This document shows, one piece after another, positions 45,565 to 53,761 of a stretch of 64,000 nucleotides of DNA; within the stretch, counting starts at the first letter, position 1; every line of letters begins with the position of its first letter. A program made the translations under genes and the position numbers. The stretch lies in NCBI RefSeq assembly GCF_902498995.1, contig NZ_CABVLY010000015.1, forward strand, positions 1 to 64,000, written 5' to 3'. The notes beneath the pieces were generated by a model. It was not told the DNA's origin, made no database searches, and saw nothing but the letters and a program-made list of their open reading frames with translations. The DNA comes from Burkholderia anthina. Lineage in GTDB: Bacteria; Pseudomonadota; Gammaproteobacteria; Burkholderiales; Burkholderiaceae.

Positions 45565-46482
45565 ATGATTGGGGAAAGCGGATTGTCGAAGATCACATCG
45601 AGCGTCGCAGGGGCGCGGACGTACAGCGCCGAGCGGCGTGTCGCGGCAGCACCGGCGTGGACCGGCCGGCGGGCGCGCGTCGGCCCGTTCGCCTTTTGCG
45701 GCCATGTCGTGAAGCATCTCGTGCTCGGCGCCGTGCTGGCGGGCGTCGCGTTGGGCGCGCAGGCCAAGGATTGGTCGACGATCCGGTTCGGCGTCGACGC
45801 GAGTTACCCGCCGTTCGAATCGAAGGACGTCAGCGGCAAGGTCGTCGGTTTCGACGTCGATCTCGGTAACGAGATTTGCCGCCGCCTGAGCGCGAAGTGC
45901 GTGTGGATCGAAAGCGATTTCGACTCGATGATTCCGGCGTTGAAGGCGCGCAAATTCGACGGCGTGCTGTCGTCGATGTCGATGACACAGCAGCGCGCCG
46001 AACAGATCGCGTTCTCCGCGAAACTGTTCAGGACACCGACGCGCCTGGTCGCGAAGAAGGGTTCCGGGCTGTTGCCGACGGGGGAATCGCTGCGGGGCAA
46101 GTCGGTTGGCGTCGAGCAGGGCACGATCCAGGAAGCCTATGCGAAGACCCACTGGGCGTCGAAGGGCGTGCGGATCGTGTCGTACCAGAACCAGGACGCC
46201 GTGTACCAGGACCTGATCTCCGGCCGGCTCGACGCCGCGCTGCAGGACGCGGTACACGCCGACCTGGGCTTTCTGGCGTTGCCGCGTGGCGCGAACTTCC
46301 AGTTCGTTGGCGGCGAGATCGACGATCCGAAGATCTTCGGCCGGGGCACGGGCATCGGGATGCGCAAGGAAGATGCGGACTTGAAGGCGAAGATCGACCA
46401 GGCGATTGCGGACATGCTGAAGGACGGCACGTACAAGACGCTCGAGAAGAAGTACTTCGGGTTCGACGTGTACGGCGGTTGA
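45565..46482 (+). CDS. Basic-amino-acid ABC substrate-binding protein with unusual N-terminus (orphan)
   Basis: This is a periplasmic binding protein of the lysine/arginine/ornithine (ArgT/HisJ/AotJ) group: IRFGVDASYPPFESKDVSGKVVGFDVDLG, the sugar-ring-like stretch VWIESDFDSMIPALKARKFD and EQIAFSAKLFRTPT. From the ATG at 45565 (GGAGG 7 nt upstream) it is 305 residues long. The signal peptide proper (VKHLVLGAVLAGVALGAQAKD) begins only at residue 49. A GTG at 45709 would start exactly at that signal but has no ribosome-binding site. Either the N-terminus is an odd 48-residue leader or the actual start is the GTG. No permease or ATPase is adjacent; the GlxA regulator converges 82 nt downstream. 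Confidence 0.8.
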   Translation: MIGESGLSKITSSVAGARTYSAERRVAAAPAWTGRRARVGPFAFCGHVVKHLVLGAVLAGVALGAQAKDWSTIRFGVDASYPPFESKDVSGKVVGFDVDLGNEICRRLSAKCVWIESDFDSMIPALKARKFDGVLSSMSMTQQRAEQIAFSAKLFRTPTRLVAKKGSGLLPTGESLRGKSVGVEQGTIQEAYAKTHWASKGVRIVSYQNQDAVYQDLISGRLDAALQDAVHADLGFLALPRGANFQFVGGEIDDPKIFGRGTGIGMRKEDADLKAKIDQAIADMLKDGTYKTLEKKYFGFDVYGG

Positions 46483-46563
46483 AGCAGGGGCGGTGCACGC
46501 GATGCATGTCGTGCGCGCCGCAGTGCCGCGAAATGCGCGACGCTCGCGGCTCGCCTGCCACGC

Positions 46564-47508
46564 TCAATGCGTCGCGCGCCGGTCGCTGCGCGGGCTCACG
46601 CCGAACCGCGCACGATAGGTGCGCGAGAAATGCGACGGTGACTCGAAACCGCACGCGACGCACACCGACGTGATGCTCATGTCGGTCTGCTGCAGCAGCT
46701 CGCGCGCGCGGTCCAGACGCAGGTTCAGGTAGAAGCGCGTCGGCGTGTCGTTCAGCGTCGCGCTGAACAGCCGTTCGAGCTGGCGCCGCGTGATCGATAC
46801 GTCCTGCGCGAGCGCATCGGAGCCGAGCGGATTCTCCATGTGCCGCTGCATCGTGCCGATCACCTGGATCAGCTTGCGGTTGTGCACGCCGTAGCGCGCG
46901 GCGATCTCGAGCCGCTGGCTGTCCGAACGCTGCCGGATGCGACTCACGACGAACTGCTCGGAGATCGCGGCCGCGAGATCGGCGCCGTGCCGCCGGCCGA
47001 TCAGGTCGAGCATCATGTCGATCGACGCGGTGCCGCCCGCGCACGTGATGCGCCGGTCGTCGATTTCGAACAGCTCCTGCGTCGCGTTCAGCTCCGGGTA
47101 GCGTTCGCGGAACGCGGCGAGCGCTTCCCAGTGCAGCGTGAGCGTTTGCGACGCGTCGAACAGCCCGGCTTCCGCGAGCACGAAGCTGCCGGTGTCGATC
47201 CCGCCGAGCGTCGCGCCGTGCCGGTTCTGGCGGCGCAGCCAGTCGGCGAGCGCGCGGTCGTAGCACACCAGCGGATCGAAGCCGGCGACGACGAACACCG
47301 TCTCGACTTGCGCGACGTCCGCGCACGCGGCTTCGGCCGCGACCGGGATCCCGTTGCTCGCGGCTACGGGCGCGCCGTCCGCGCTGATCACATGCCAGCG
47401 GTACAGCTCGGCGCGAAAGCGGTTCGCGACGCGCAACGGCTCGACTGCGGACATGAAGCCGAGCGCGGAGAAGCCGGGCAGCAACAGGAAGTGGAAATCC
47501 TCTGGCAT
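46564..47508 (-). CDS. GlxA/ArgR-type AraC-family regulator
   Basis: This 314-residue regulator has an N-terminal DJ-1/PfpI-like domain (FHFLLLPGFSALGFMSAVEPLRVAN; GGIDTGSFVLAEAGLFDA) and a C-terminal AraC helix-turn-helix pair (RRQLERLF; CVACGFESPSHFSRTYRARFG). It belongs to the same group as GbdR, pseudomonad ArgR and CdhR. It lies downstream of a basic-amino-acid-binding protein and near the aromatic amine genes. Control of arginine/ornithine uptake or carnitine genes are candidates; I cannot choose. Confidence 0.85.
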   Translation of the reverse strand: MPEDFHFLLLPGFSALGFMSAVEPLRVANRFRAELYRWHVISADGAPVAASNGIPVAAEAACADVAQVETVFVVAGFDPLVCYDRALADWLRRQNRHGATLGGIDTGSFVLAEAGLFDASQTLTLHWEALAAFRERYPELNATQELFEIDDRRITCAGGTASIDMMLDLIGRRHGADLAAAISEQFVVSRIRQRSDSQRLEIAARYGVHNRKLIQVIGTMQRHMENPLGSDALAQDVSITRRQLERLFSATLNDTPTRFYLNLRLDRARELLQQTDMSITSVCVACGFESPSHFSRTYRARFGVSPRSDRRATH

Positions 47509-47644
47509 CGGGGCGTGGGGTGAAATCGGGTGGTCGTCGCGCCTTGCGCGCCGCGGCGCCGCGACCGGGCAGGCACGCGCACGCCGCGCCCGGCTCGCAC
47601 GAGCCGAACGTTCAACACGGCATTATCGCGGGTTTTGCCGACGC

Positions 47645-48607
47645 TCAGCGCGTTTTCGAGCCGCGCACCGACCGGCGCGCGGTCGTCGAAGGCAGTTCGC
47701 CGAACTGCGCCTTGTACGCGTTCGCGAAATGCCCGAGGTGGATGAAGCCCCAGCGCGCGGCCGCTTCGCTGATCGGCAGATCGGCTTGCCGCGTGTCGAG
47801 CAGCACGCGGCGCACCTGCGCGAGACGCAGCGAGCGCGTGTAGTTCAGCGGGCTCGTCTGTGCGACCGACTGAAAGCTGTTCTGCATCGTGCGCCGGCTC
47901 ACGCGCAGTTGCGTGCACAGGCTGAGGATGTCGACGGGGGCTTCCGGGTGCTCGATCACGTAGTCGTGCACGCGGCGCACGATGTCGGCGTGGCATGCAT
48001 GCGTGAGGCGGTTCGACGGCTCGGGCATCCGGTATGTGAGGAGATCGACGAGCACGTTGGCGACTTTGCCGCGCAGCTCGCACTGCGCCCGCGCCGCATC
48101 GAACGTAGCGGGGTTCGCCAGCACGCGTTCGAGCAGCGTCGCGAGCTGCACGCTCGCGCGTTCGCGCGCGGCGACCGGCACGTCGACGACGCCGCGCCGC
48201 AGCGTGCGTTCGTCCACCCGGACATCGGCCGCATCCTCGATCTGCTGCATCAGCCCGGGATCGACGACCACGCCGATCAGCGACATGTCGTCGGGAGAAT
48301 GGAGTTCGAACGGCGAGCCGCCGCGCGCCATCACGAGCGTGCCGCGCTCGATGCGCGCATCGCCGAACGCGAAGGTGCCCGAGCCGGTGAGCGGCATCCC
48401 GAACACCGTATGGCCGGGCGGCAATTGTCCGCGCTGGATGATGCGCACGTTCGCCGCTTCCTGGAACAGCTGCACGCCGTCGAGTTCCACGTGCTTGACC
48501 GCGCTGCGATACGAGCCGGAGCCGATCTGGTCGTAACGCTGATCCCAGCCGCGCAACGCCTCGGCATGCCGGTCTGCGTCGTCGAACATCTGGTGAAACA
48601 CGAGCAC
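47645..48607 (-). CDS. EutR-like AraC-family regulator of the aromatic amine dehydrogenase genes
   Basis: This 320-residue AraC-type regulator is divergent from the aau genes with a 241-nt intergenic region. The N-terminal half is unrelated to GlxA proteins. The C-terminal helix-turn-helix (LCTQLRVSRRTMQNSFQSVAQTSP; AARWGFIHLGHFANAYKAQFGE) resembles EutR, the ethanolamine-operon activator. A GTG start is used, with GGAGG placed 5 nt upstream. A sensor of amines is plausible for the divergent amine dehydrogenase genes; this is inference. Confidence 0.82.
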   Translation of the reverse strand: MLVFHQMFDDADRHAEALRGWDQRYDQIGSGSYRSAVKHVELDGVQLFQEAANVRIIQRGQLPPGHTVFGMPLTGSGTFAFGDARIERGTLVMARGGSPFELHSPDDMSLIGVVVDPGLMQQIEDAADVRVDERTLRRGVVDVPVAARERASVQLATLLERVLANPATFDAARAQCELRGKVANVLVDLLTYRMPEPSNRLTHACHADIVRRVHDYVIEHPEAPVDILSLCTQLRVSRRTMQNSFQSVAQTSPLNYTRSLRLAQVRRVLLDTRQADLPISEAAARWGFIHLGHFANAYKAQFGELPSTTARRSVRGSKTR

Positions 48608-48645
48608 GGCGCCTCCGGCGATCGTTCGGACGGCGCAAGAATAAA

Positions 48646-48661
48646 CCGACCGAGCGGTCGG
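48646..48661. promoter_or_regulatory. TetR-style palindrome CCGACCG-AG-CGGTCGG
   Basis: A perfect 7-bp inverted repeat with a 2-nt spacer lies 39 nt before the EutR-like gene and 188 nt before the aauB start. The sequence type (ACCGACCG-n2-CGGTCGG) is common for TetR-family operators, though no TetR gene is in the window. Confidence 0.4.
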
Positions 48662-48848
48662 CGCAATACGGGCGAGCGCTATTCGGCATGGGGTTTTTCA
48701 GGGGGCGGAAGGGGAGCGTCCCACGTTGCTTTCAAGCGGTTTTCCAATATCCCGAATCGGCACGCACGCGTTGCCGGTCCTGGTGTCGAGCGGATTTATT
48801 GTCGAACTACAGTCGCCCCACATAACGTGATTTCCAACTGGAGGCGAC

Positions 48849-50006
48849 ATGAGAACAAGGCGACGAACCGCGGCATGCGCGGCGACGCTGGCGTTCGCGG
48901 CGGCGTGGGCCGGCAGCGCATACGCGACGGAAAAGCCCGAGGAGCTGGTCGTACAGAAGATGCCGCCGTGGCATCCGCACGAGGTCTACGTCGTCGATAT
49001 CGCGATGCCGACGATGACCGACGGGCGCATCTACGTGTACGACGCCGACGCGAGGAAGCTGCTCGGCCAGATCGACGGCGGCTTCGCGCCCGGCCTCGCG
49101 ATCTCGCCGGACCACAAGACCAGTTTCATCGCGACGACCTATTTCTCGCGCGGCTCGCACGGCACGCGCACCGACGTCGTCGAGATGACGGACAACACAA
49201 CGCTCGATCACACGGGCGAGATCGTGATTCCGGCGAAGCACGGGCAGCACGTGCCATCGCCGTACAACACCGCGTTCAGCGCGGACGGCAAGCGGCTGTA
49301 CGTCGCGAACATCACGCCGGCCGCGTCGGTGACGGTGATCGATGCGGTGTCGAAGAAGGTGTTGTCGGAAATCGACACCGCGGCGTGCGTGCTCGCGTAT
49401 CCGTCGGGCAACGACCGCTTCACCGCGCTGTGTGAAAGCGGCAAGGCGCTGACCGTCACGCTCGACGCGAACGGCAAGGAAGTGAAGCGCACGATGTCGG
49501 ATGCGTTCATCGACGTTGACCGGGATCCGGCCTTCGTGAACGCGTCGCGCTACGACGGCGGCTATCTGTTCGCGACGTACCACGGCAACGTGCGCAGCGC
49601 CGATTTCAGCGGCGACAAGCCGGTATTCGGCAAGTCGTGGTCGCTCGTGACCGATGCCGAGCGCGCGGAAGGCTGGCGGCCGGGCGGCATGCAGCAGACC
49701 GCCGTGCAGGCGAAGCAGCACCGCTACTACGTGCTGATGCACAAGGGCGGCGACGGTTCGCATAAGGACCCCGGCACGCAGGTGTGGGTGTACGACCTGA
49801 AGACGAAACAGCGCGTCGCGCGCTGGGATCTCGCGCAGCAGAAGGTCGATCCGCTCGTGTCGATCCAGGTCAGCGACGACGACAAGCCGCTGTTTTACGG
49901 GCTGACCGGCACGTCCGATCTCGTCGTGATGGACGCGCGCACCGGCAAGCTGCAGCACGTCGAGAAGCAGATCGGCAGTACGCCGTCGCTGCTCGTGAAC
50001 CCGTGA
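48849..50006 (+). CDS. aauB: Aromatic amine dehydrogenase, large (beta-propeller) subunit
   Basis: This 385-residue periplasmic protein has a signal peptide ending GSAYAT (about residue 26) and the seven-bladed propeller of amine dehydrogenase large subunits. Family landmarks include EVYVVDIAMPTMTDGRIYVYDADARKLLGQIDGGFAPGLA, FIATTYFSRGSHGTRTDVVEM and the late TGTSDLVVMDARTGKL. The light chain in the same operon is of the aromatic amine dehydrogenase type (TTQ), so tyramine, phenethylamine or tryptamine are likely substrates. GGAGGCGAC precedes the ATG. Confidence 0.9.
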   Translation: MRTRRRTAACAATLAFAAAWAGSAYATEKPEELVVQKMPPWHPHEVYVVDIAMPTMTDGRIYVYDADARKLLGQIDGGFAPGLAISPDHKTSFIATTYFSRGSHGTRTDVVEMTDNTTLDHTGEIVIPAKHGQHVPSPYNTAFSADGKRLYVANITPAASVTVIDAVSKKVLSEIDTAACVLAYPSGNDRFTALCESGKALTVTLDANGKEVKRTMSDAFIDVDRDPAFVNASRYDGGYLFATYHGNVRSADFSGDKPVFGKSWSLVTDAERAEGWRPGGMQQTAVQAKQHRYYVLMHKGGDGSHKDPGTQVWVYDLKTKQRVARWDLAQQKVDPLVSIQVSDDDKPLFYGLTGTSDLVVMDARTGKLQHVEKQIGSTPSLLVNP

Positions 50007-50013
50007 GGTCGCG

Positions 50014-50568
50014 ATGACGCTCGATCCCGTACTCGCCACCAGCGCGCAGGCCGGCGCGGCCGTCGTCGTGCTGCTCGGCGCCTTCGCGAAGATGCGCCGG
50101 CCCGCCGCGTTCCGGCAGGCGCTCGCCGGCTATCGCCTGCTGCCCGATGCGCTCACCGCGCCGGCTGCGTTCGCCATTCCGCTCGCGGAAGCCCTCTGCG
50201 CGGCCGCGCTGCTGTTTCCCGATACGCGCACGGCCGGTGCGCTCGGCCTGATCGCGTTGCTGCTCGTGTTCGCTGCCGGCATGACGATCAACATCCTGCG
50301 CGGCCATACCGACATCGACTGCGGCTGTTCCGGTTTCGCCGCGACGCGCGCGGATGCGCCGCGCGGCATCGGCTGGCCGCATGTCGCGCGCGTGCTGCTG
50401 CTCGTCGCGCTGGCCGCGACCGCGCTCGTCGAACCGGGCGGCCGCGCGGTCGTGTGGTTCGACTACCTGACGCTGTTTTATTCCGTATTGCTGATCGTCT
50501 GCGCGCTGCTCACCGTCGACGTGCTGCTCGCCAACGTACCGCGCCTTTCCCACCTGAGGAATTCATGA
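50014..50568 (+). CDS. aauE: MauE-family membrane protein for amine dehydrogenase maturation
   Basis: This 184-residue membrane protein of the MauE/DoxX-like type has about four or five helices. It has the family's HTDIDCGCSGFAAT with a Cys-x-Cys pair around residue 105. MauE acts with MauD in exporting and forming disulfides of the small subunit, which carries six disulfide bonds in the family. It lies 7 nt after aauB and overlaps aauD. Confidence 0.88.
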   Translation: MTLDPVLATSAQAGAAVVVLLGAFAKMRRPAAFRQALAGYRLLPDALTAPAAFAIPLAEALCAAALLFPDTRTAGALGLIALLLVFAAGMTINILRGHTDIDCGCSGFAATRADAPRGIGWPHVARVLLLVALAATALVEPGGRAVVWFDYLTLFYSVLLIVCALLTVDVLLANVPRLSHLRNS

Positions 50569-51200
50569 TGCAAACCGCTCTCACCGTTTCCACCGCCTTG
50601 CTGTGGGTTGCCGTTCTCGCGCTCGGCGCGATCTGTCTCGCGCTCGTCCGGCAGATCGGCATCCTGTACGAACGCATCATGCCGGCCGGCGCGCTGATGA
50701 TCGACAAGGGGCCGGCAGTCGGCGCGATCGCGCCGATGTTCGAGCTGACCGACATTCGCGGCGCGCAGGTGAAGGTCGGCGGCATCGATGCGGCGGGCAA
50801 GGCCACGCTGCTGTTCTTCCTGTCGCCGACGTGCCCGGTCTGCAAGAAGCTGCTGCCGCTGTTGCCGTCGCTGCAGGCGAGCGAATCGACGCCGGTGAAC
50901 ATCGTGCTCGCGAGCGACGGCGATCTCGACGAACACATGCGCTTCGCGCAGAAGCACAACCTCGCGCGCTTCCCGTACGTGCTGTCGCAGGAGCTTGGTC
51001 TTGCGTACCAGATCGGCAAGCTGCCGTATGCGGTGCTGCTCGACGATGCCGGCACCGTGCGCGCGAAGGGCCTCGTCAATACCCGCGAGCATCTCGAGAG
51101 CCTGTTCGAAGCGAAGGAGCGTGGCGTCGCGTCGCTGCAGCAGTTCGTGCACGGCGATCACGACCACGGCGGCCACGAAAAGCACGCGCAGCACGCGTGA
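50565..51200 (+). CDS. aauD: MauD-type thioredoxin-fold disulfide protein
   Basis: This 211-residue protein has one N-terminal membrane helix (about 5-27), followed by a periplasmic thioredoxin fold with CPVC (LSPTCPVCKKLLPLL) and the cis-Pro region LPYAVL. It would form or isomerise the many disulfides of the light chain. The ATG at 50565 overlaps the aauE stop; the ATG three bases on is equivalent. The end (HGDHDHGGHEKHAQHA) is His-rich and may bind metal. Confidence 0.9.
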   Translation: MMQTALTVSTALLWVAVLALGAICLALVRQIGILYERIMPAGALMIDKGPAVGAIAPMFELTDIRGAQVKVGGIDAAGKATLLFFLSPTCPVCKKLLPLLPSLQASESTPVNIVLASDGDLDEHMRFAQKHNLARFPYVLSQELGLAYQIGKLPYAVLLDDAGTVRAKGLVNTREHLESLFEAKERGVASLQQFVHGDHDHGGHEKHAQHA

Positions 51201-51239
51201 TCGGCCGACTCTCTTTCAACGTCAACGGAGAACAACGAC

Positions 51240-51785
51240 ATGGGCCTGTTTGATTCATGGTTCGAACGGTCGGCGCGCGGCGTCGCGCAGCACAGTTCGC
51301 GGCGCAGCGCGATGGCGAAGCTCGGCAAGGTGCTGGTGGGGTCGGCGATGCTGCCGCTCCTGCCCGTCGATCGCACCGCGTATGCGGCCGATGCGGCGTC
51401 TGCCGCATCGGCGGCTTCCGGCGCCGCCGCATCGGGCGCGAGCGACGATCCGATGAGCTGCGATTACTGGAAATACTGCGCGATCGACGGCTGGCTGTGC
51501 AGCTGCTGCGGCGGCACGTCGAGCAGTTGCCCGCCGGGCACGACACCGTCGCCGATCACGTGGATCGGCACCTGCCGCAATCCGCATGACGGTTCGGACT
51601 ACATCGTGTCGTACAACGACTGCTGCGGCAAGACGTCGTGCGGCAAGTGCTTCTGCAATCGCAACGAGCGCGAGAAGCCGCTGTACAAGCTGTCGCTGAA
51701 CAACGACATCAACTGGTGCATGGCGAACGGCAATTCGAATTACCACTGTTCGGTTTCGGTCCTGCTTGGAGCAGCAAAACAATGA
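51240..51785 (+). CDS. aauA: Aromatic amine dehydrogenase, small (light) subunit with TTQ
   Basis: This 181-residue subunit carries the tryptophan tryptophylquinone cofactor. The two cofactor tryptophans are W108 (TWIGTC) and W159 (NDINWC), and the catalytic Asp lies in NDCCGKTSC. Cysteines are abundant (CDYWKYCAIDGWLCSCCGG and others). The segments match the aromatic amine dehydrogenase light chain of Alcaligenes faecalis more closely than methylamine dehydrogenase (SPITWIGTCRNPHDGS, NDINWCMANGN). The N-terminus has a long, RR-containing export signal (SSRRSAMAKLGKVLVG). It overlaps the next cytochrome gene by 4 nt. Confidence 0.93.
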   Translation: MGLFDSWFERSARGVAQHSSRRSAMAKLGKVLVGSAMLPLLPVDRTAYAADAASAASAASGAAASGASDDPMSCDYWKYCAIDGWLCSCCGGTSSSCPPGTTPSPITWIGTCRNPHDGSDYIVSYNDCCGKTSCGKCFCNRNEREKPLYKLSLNNDINWCMANGNSNYHCSVSVLLGAAKQ

Positions 51786-52282
51786 AAGTGAAGCAAGCTG
51801 GAAAGATCGTCGTGGCATGCGTGGCGGCCGCGGCCGGTTTTGCGTTACCGGGTTTCGCCGGCGCGCAGCAGACTGTCCATTACCCGGCGGGCAAGAGCAT
51901 GTTCGACGCGCAGTGCGCGGTGTGTCACCAGGCGGGCGGCAAGGGGCAGGACGGCCTTGCGCCGCCGCTGACCGAGTATCCGGGCAAGTACGCGACGGCC
52001 GACGCAGGGCGTGCGCAACTGACGGCGACGCTGTTGCACGGGATGTTCGGCGAGATCAAGGTGCACGACAAGAGTTACAACTTCAAGATGCCGTCGTTTG
52101 CGAGCGCGAGCGACGACGATATCGCGAACGTGCTCAACTACGTCGTGTTCGATCTCAACGAACAGCACGGCGGCGCGAAGCCGTTCACCGCCGCAGACAT
52201 TCGCGCGGCGCGGGCGAAGGAGATGGACGGAACGGCCGTGCACGCGCAGCGTGCGATCGTGACGAAGGAGCTGGGGCTGTGA
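51782..52282 (+). CDS. Periplasmic c-type cytochrome of the aromatic amine dehydrogenase operon
   Basis: This 166-residue class I cytochrome c has a signal peptide (ending AGAQQ), heme site CAVCH (about residues 45-49) and likely Met ligand in FKMPSF. It would accept electrons from the TTQ enzyme. ATGA overlap with aauA gives coupling. It overlaps the next cytochrome gene by 4 nt. Confidence 0.88.
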   Translation: MKVKQAGKIVVACVAAAAGFALPGFAGAQQTVHYPAGKSMFDAQCAVCHQAGGKGQDGLAPPLTEYPGKYATADAGRAQLTATLLHGMFGEIKVHDKSYNFKMPSFASASDDDIANVLNYVVFDLNEQHGGAKPFTAADIRAARAKEMDGTAVHAQRAIVTKELGL

Positions 52283-52761
52283 CTGCGTCGCGCATGCGGC
52301 GCCGTCTGTCGTCGTGGCTGGTGGCGGTCGCGGGTGTCGCAGGTGCGATGGCGGTACCCGCGCATGCCGACGGCGTGACCGACGCCACGCTCGCGCGACA
52401 GCACTGGGTGCTCAACTGCATGGGGTGCCATACGGCGACGGGCGGCGGCATCCCGGGCAAGGTGCCGCCGCTCGCGAATTCGCTCGGCTATTTCACGCAT
52501 CTGCCGGCGGGGCGCGAGTACGTGATGCGCGTGCCCGGCGCGTCGAACTCGGCGCTGTCCGACCAGGATCTCGCCGACGTGCTCAACTGGGTGCTCACGA
52601 CGATGAACCGCGATGCGCTGCCGCGCGATTTCAAGCCTTATACGGCGGCCGAAGTTGCCGCACATCGACGGCCGGCGTTTTCGGACGTTGCGACCGTGCG
52701 TGCCGGGCTGGTCCGCGCGCTGCACGAGCGCGGGATAGACGGGGTGTCCGACCGGTATTGA
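52279..52761 (+). CDS. Second c-type cytochrome of the aromatic amine dehydrogenase operon
   Basis: This 160-residue protein has a signal peptide (ending PAHADG) and a single heme motif CMGCH. Its fold is less regular than the preceding one and the likely sixth ligand is not obvious, possibly a Met in YVMRVPGASNSALS. A GTG overlaps the previous stop; ATG at 52294 is an alternative start. It closes the operon, and no azurin gene is present. Confidence 0.82.
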   Translation: MTASRMRRRLSSWLVAVAGVAGAMAVPAHADGVTDATLARQHWVLNCMGCHTATGGGIPGKVPPLANSLGYFTHLPAGREYVMRVPGASNSALSDQDLADVLNWVLTTMNRDALPRDFKPYTAAEVAAHRRPAFSDVATVRAGLVRALHERGIDGVSDRY

Positions 52762-52878
52762 GGCGGGCCTTGAACGGCGGCACGGTCTCCCCGCGCCGTC
52801 ACGCGCGGCTGCGGCGGCAGGAACACGACCGCCGGCATCGCGGCCAGCCCGGCTCGAGGCCCCGATGGCAAGCCATGA

Positions 52879-53262
52879 TCAGAGATCTCCGCGCACTTCG
52901 CCGGTTCCCAGCGCGCTCCGCTGCCGGTTGACTTCCGCCCAAAGCGCATCGCTGTCGTCATTGCGCAGCACGACCATCCAGTCCAGTTGATCGTCGGTCA
53001 CGCCGAAGTATTCCAGGATTTCCCGGCGAACCGCATCGACGAACTGCGCGTATTCCGGGGTAGCCTGGGCCTGTGCGTGCAACGTGTCGTATGCTGCATC
53101 GTCCTCGCCGCCGCCGTGCTCGTCGATATAGCGCGAGATCCACTGGTCTCGTTCGTGGTCATAATCGGCCTCGGCGCGCATCGCTTGCACCGCCGTGTAG
53201 AAATCCAATTGGGCAAACGCGGCGATCGCCGCCGTCGTCGCCTCGTCGAATGTAGTCGTCAT
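52879..53262 (-). CDS. Small acidic protein, unrecognised
   Basis: This 127-residue soluble protein is rich in Asp and Glu, with a helical pattern (AAIAAFAQLDFYTAVQAMRAEADY; DDQLDWMVVLRNDDSDALWAEVNRQRS). I chose the ATG at 53262 because a GAGAGATGGA site precedes it; the in-frame ATG at 53283 lacks one. I do not recognise a family. It converges on the aromatic amine dehydrogenase operon with a 117-nt gap. Confidence 0.6.
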   Translation of the reverse strand: MTTTFDEATTAAIAAFAQLDFYTAVQAMRAEADYDHERDQWISRYIDEHGGGEDDAAYDTLHAQAQATPEYAQFVDAVRREILEYFGVTDDQLDWMVVLRNDDSDALWAEVNRQRSALGTGEVRGDL

Positions 53263-53761
53263 TCCATCTCTCATGTCAGTCATGGCGCATCATCGCACGG
53301 GCCGCACCCGGGCAACAGGACACGCATTTTGCTGCACTGCAAGCGCGGCGATGAAAGCAACCGGGCACGGCAGATCGCGGAACACGTTTCGGGCGTATCG
53401 ACGCCCGCGTCACGTCGGCACTTGAGCGCCCATGCGGGCGCCGGTCGTGAATGGCGCGGCTCACCGAAACCGTGTGCCTGCGAGTCGATCAGTCATATCG
53501 ACGGAGAAGCGCGCCGCCAGGTCGTCGCGCGGTTGCTTCACGGTCGGTGCGCCACCGCCGCTCTACACACGCGATCGCCCCAAAGCACCCCAAAGCGCCC
53601 CTTCACGCACCGCACAAAACCCCCAGCCCCCCGCCTTCCGTCGCTTTCGTTAGAATCGGTCGTCGTCCAAGCAAAAACGCAGCTTTGCATGGGCGCAGCG
53701 GTATCCACCCATGAATACCGCGCGCTCTCATCACATGGTTCATCCTTTACCGGAGGCGAAC
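53263..53761. other. Intergenic region before the class V aminotransferase
   Basis: The region (about 500 bases) holds the promoter of the small acidic protein at its left side. I see no other gene or repeat, only possible weak promoters near 53650-53700. Confidence 0.4.

Noticed and set aside
51240-51785. Reading the light chain as methylamine dehydrogenase (mauA)
   Set aside because: The segments around both TTQ tryptophans fit aromatic amine dehydrogenase better.
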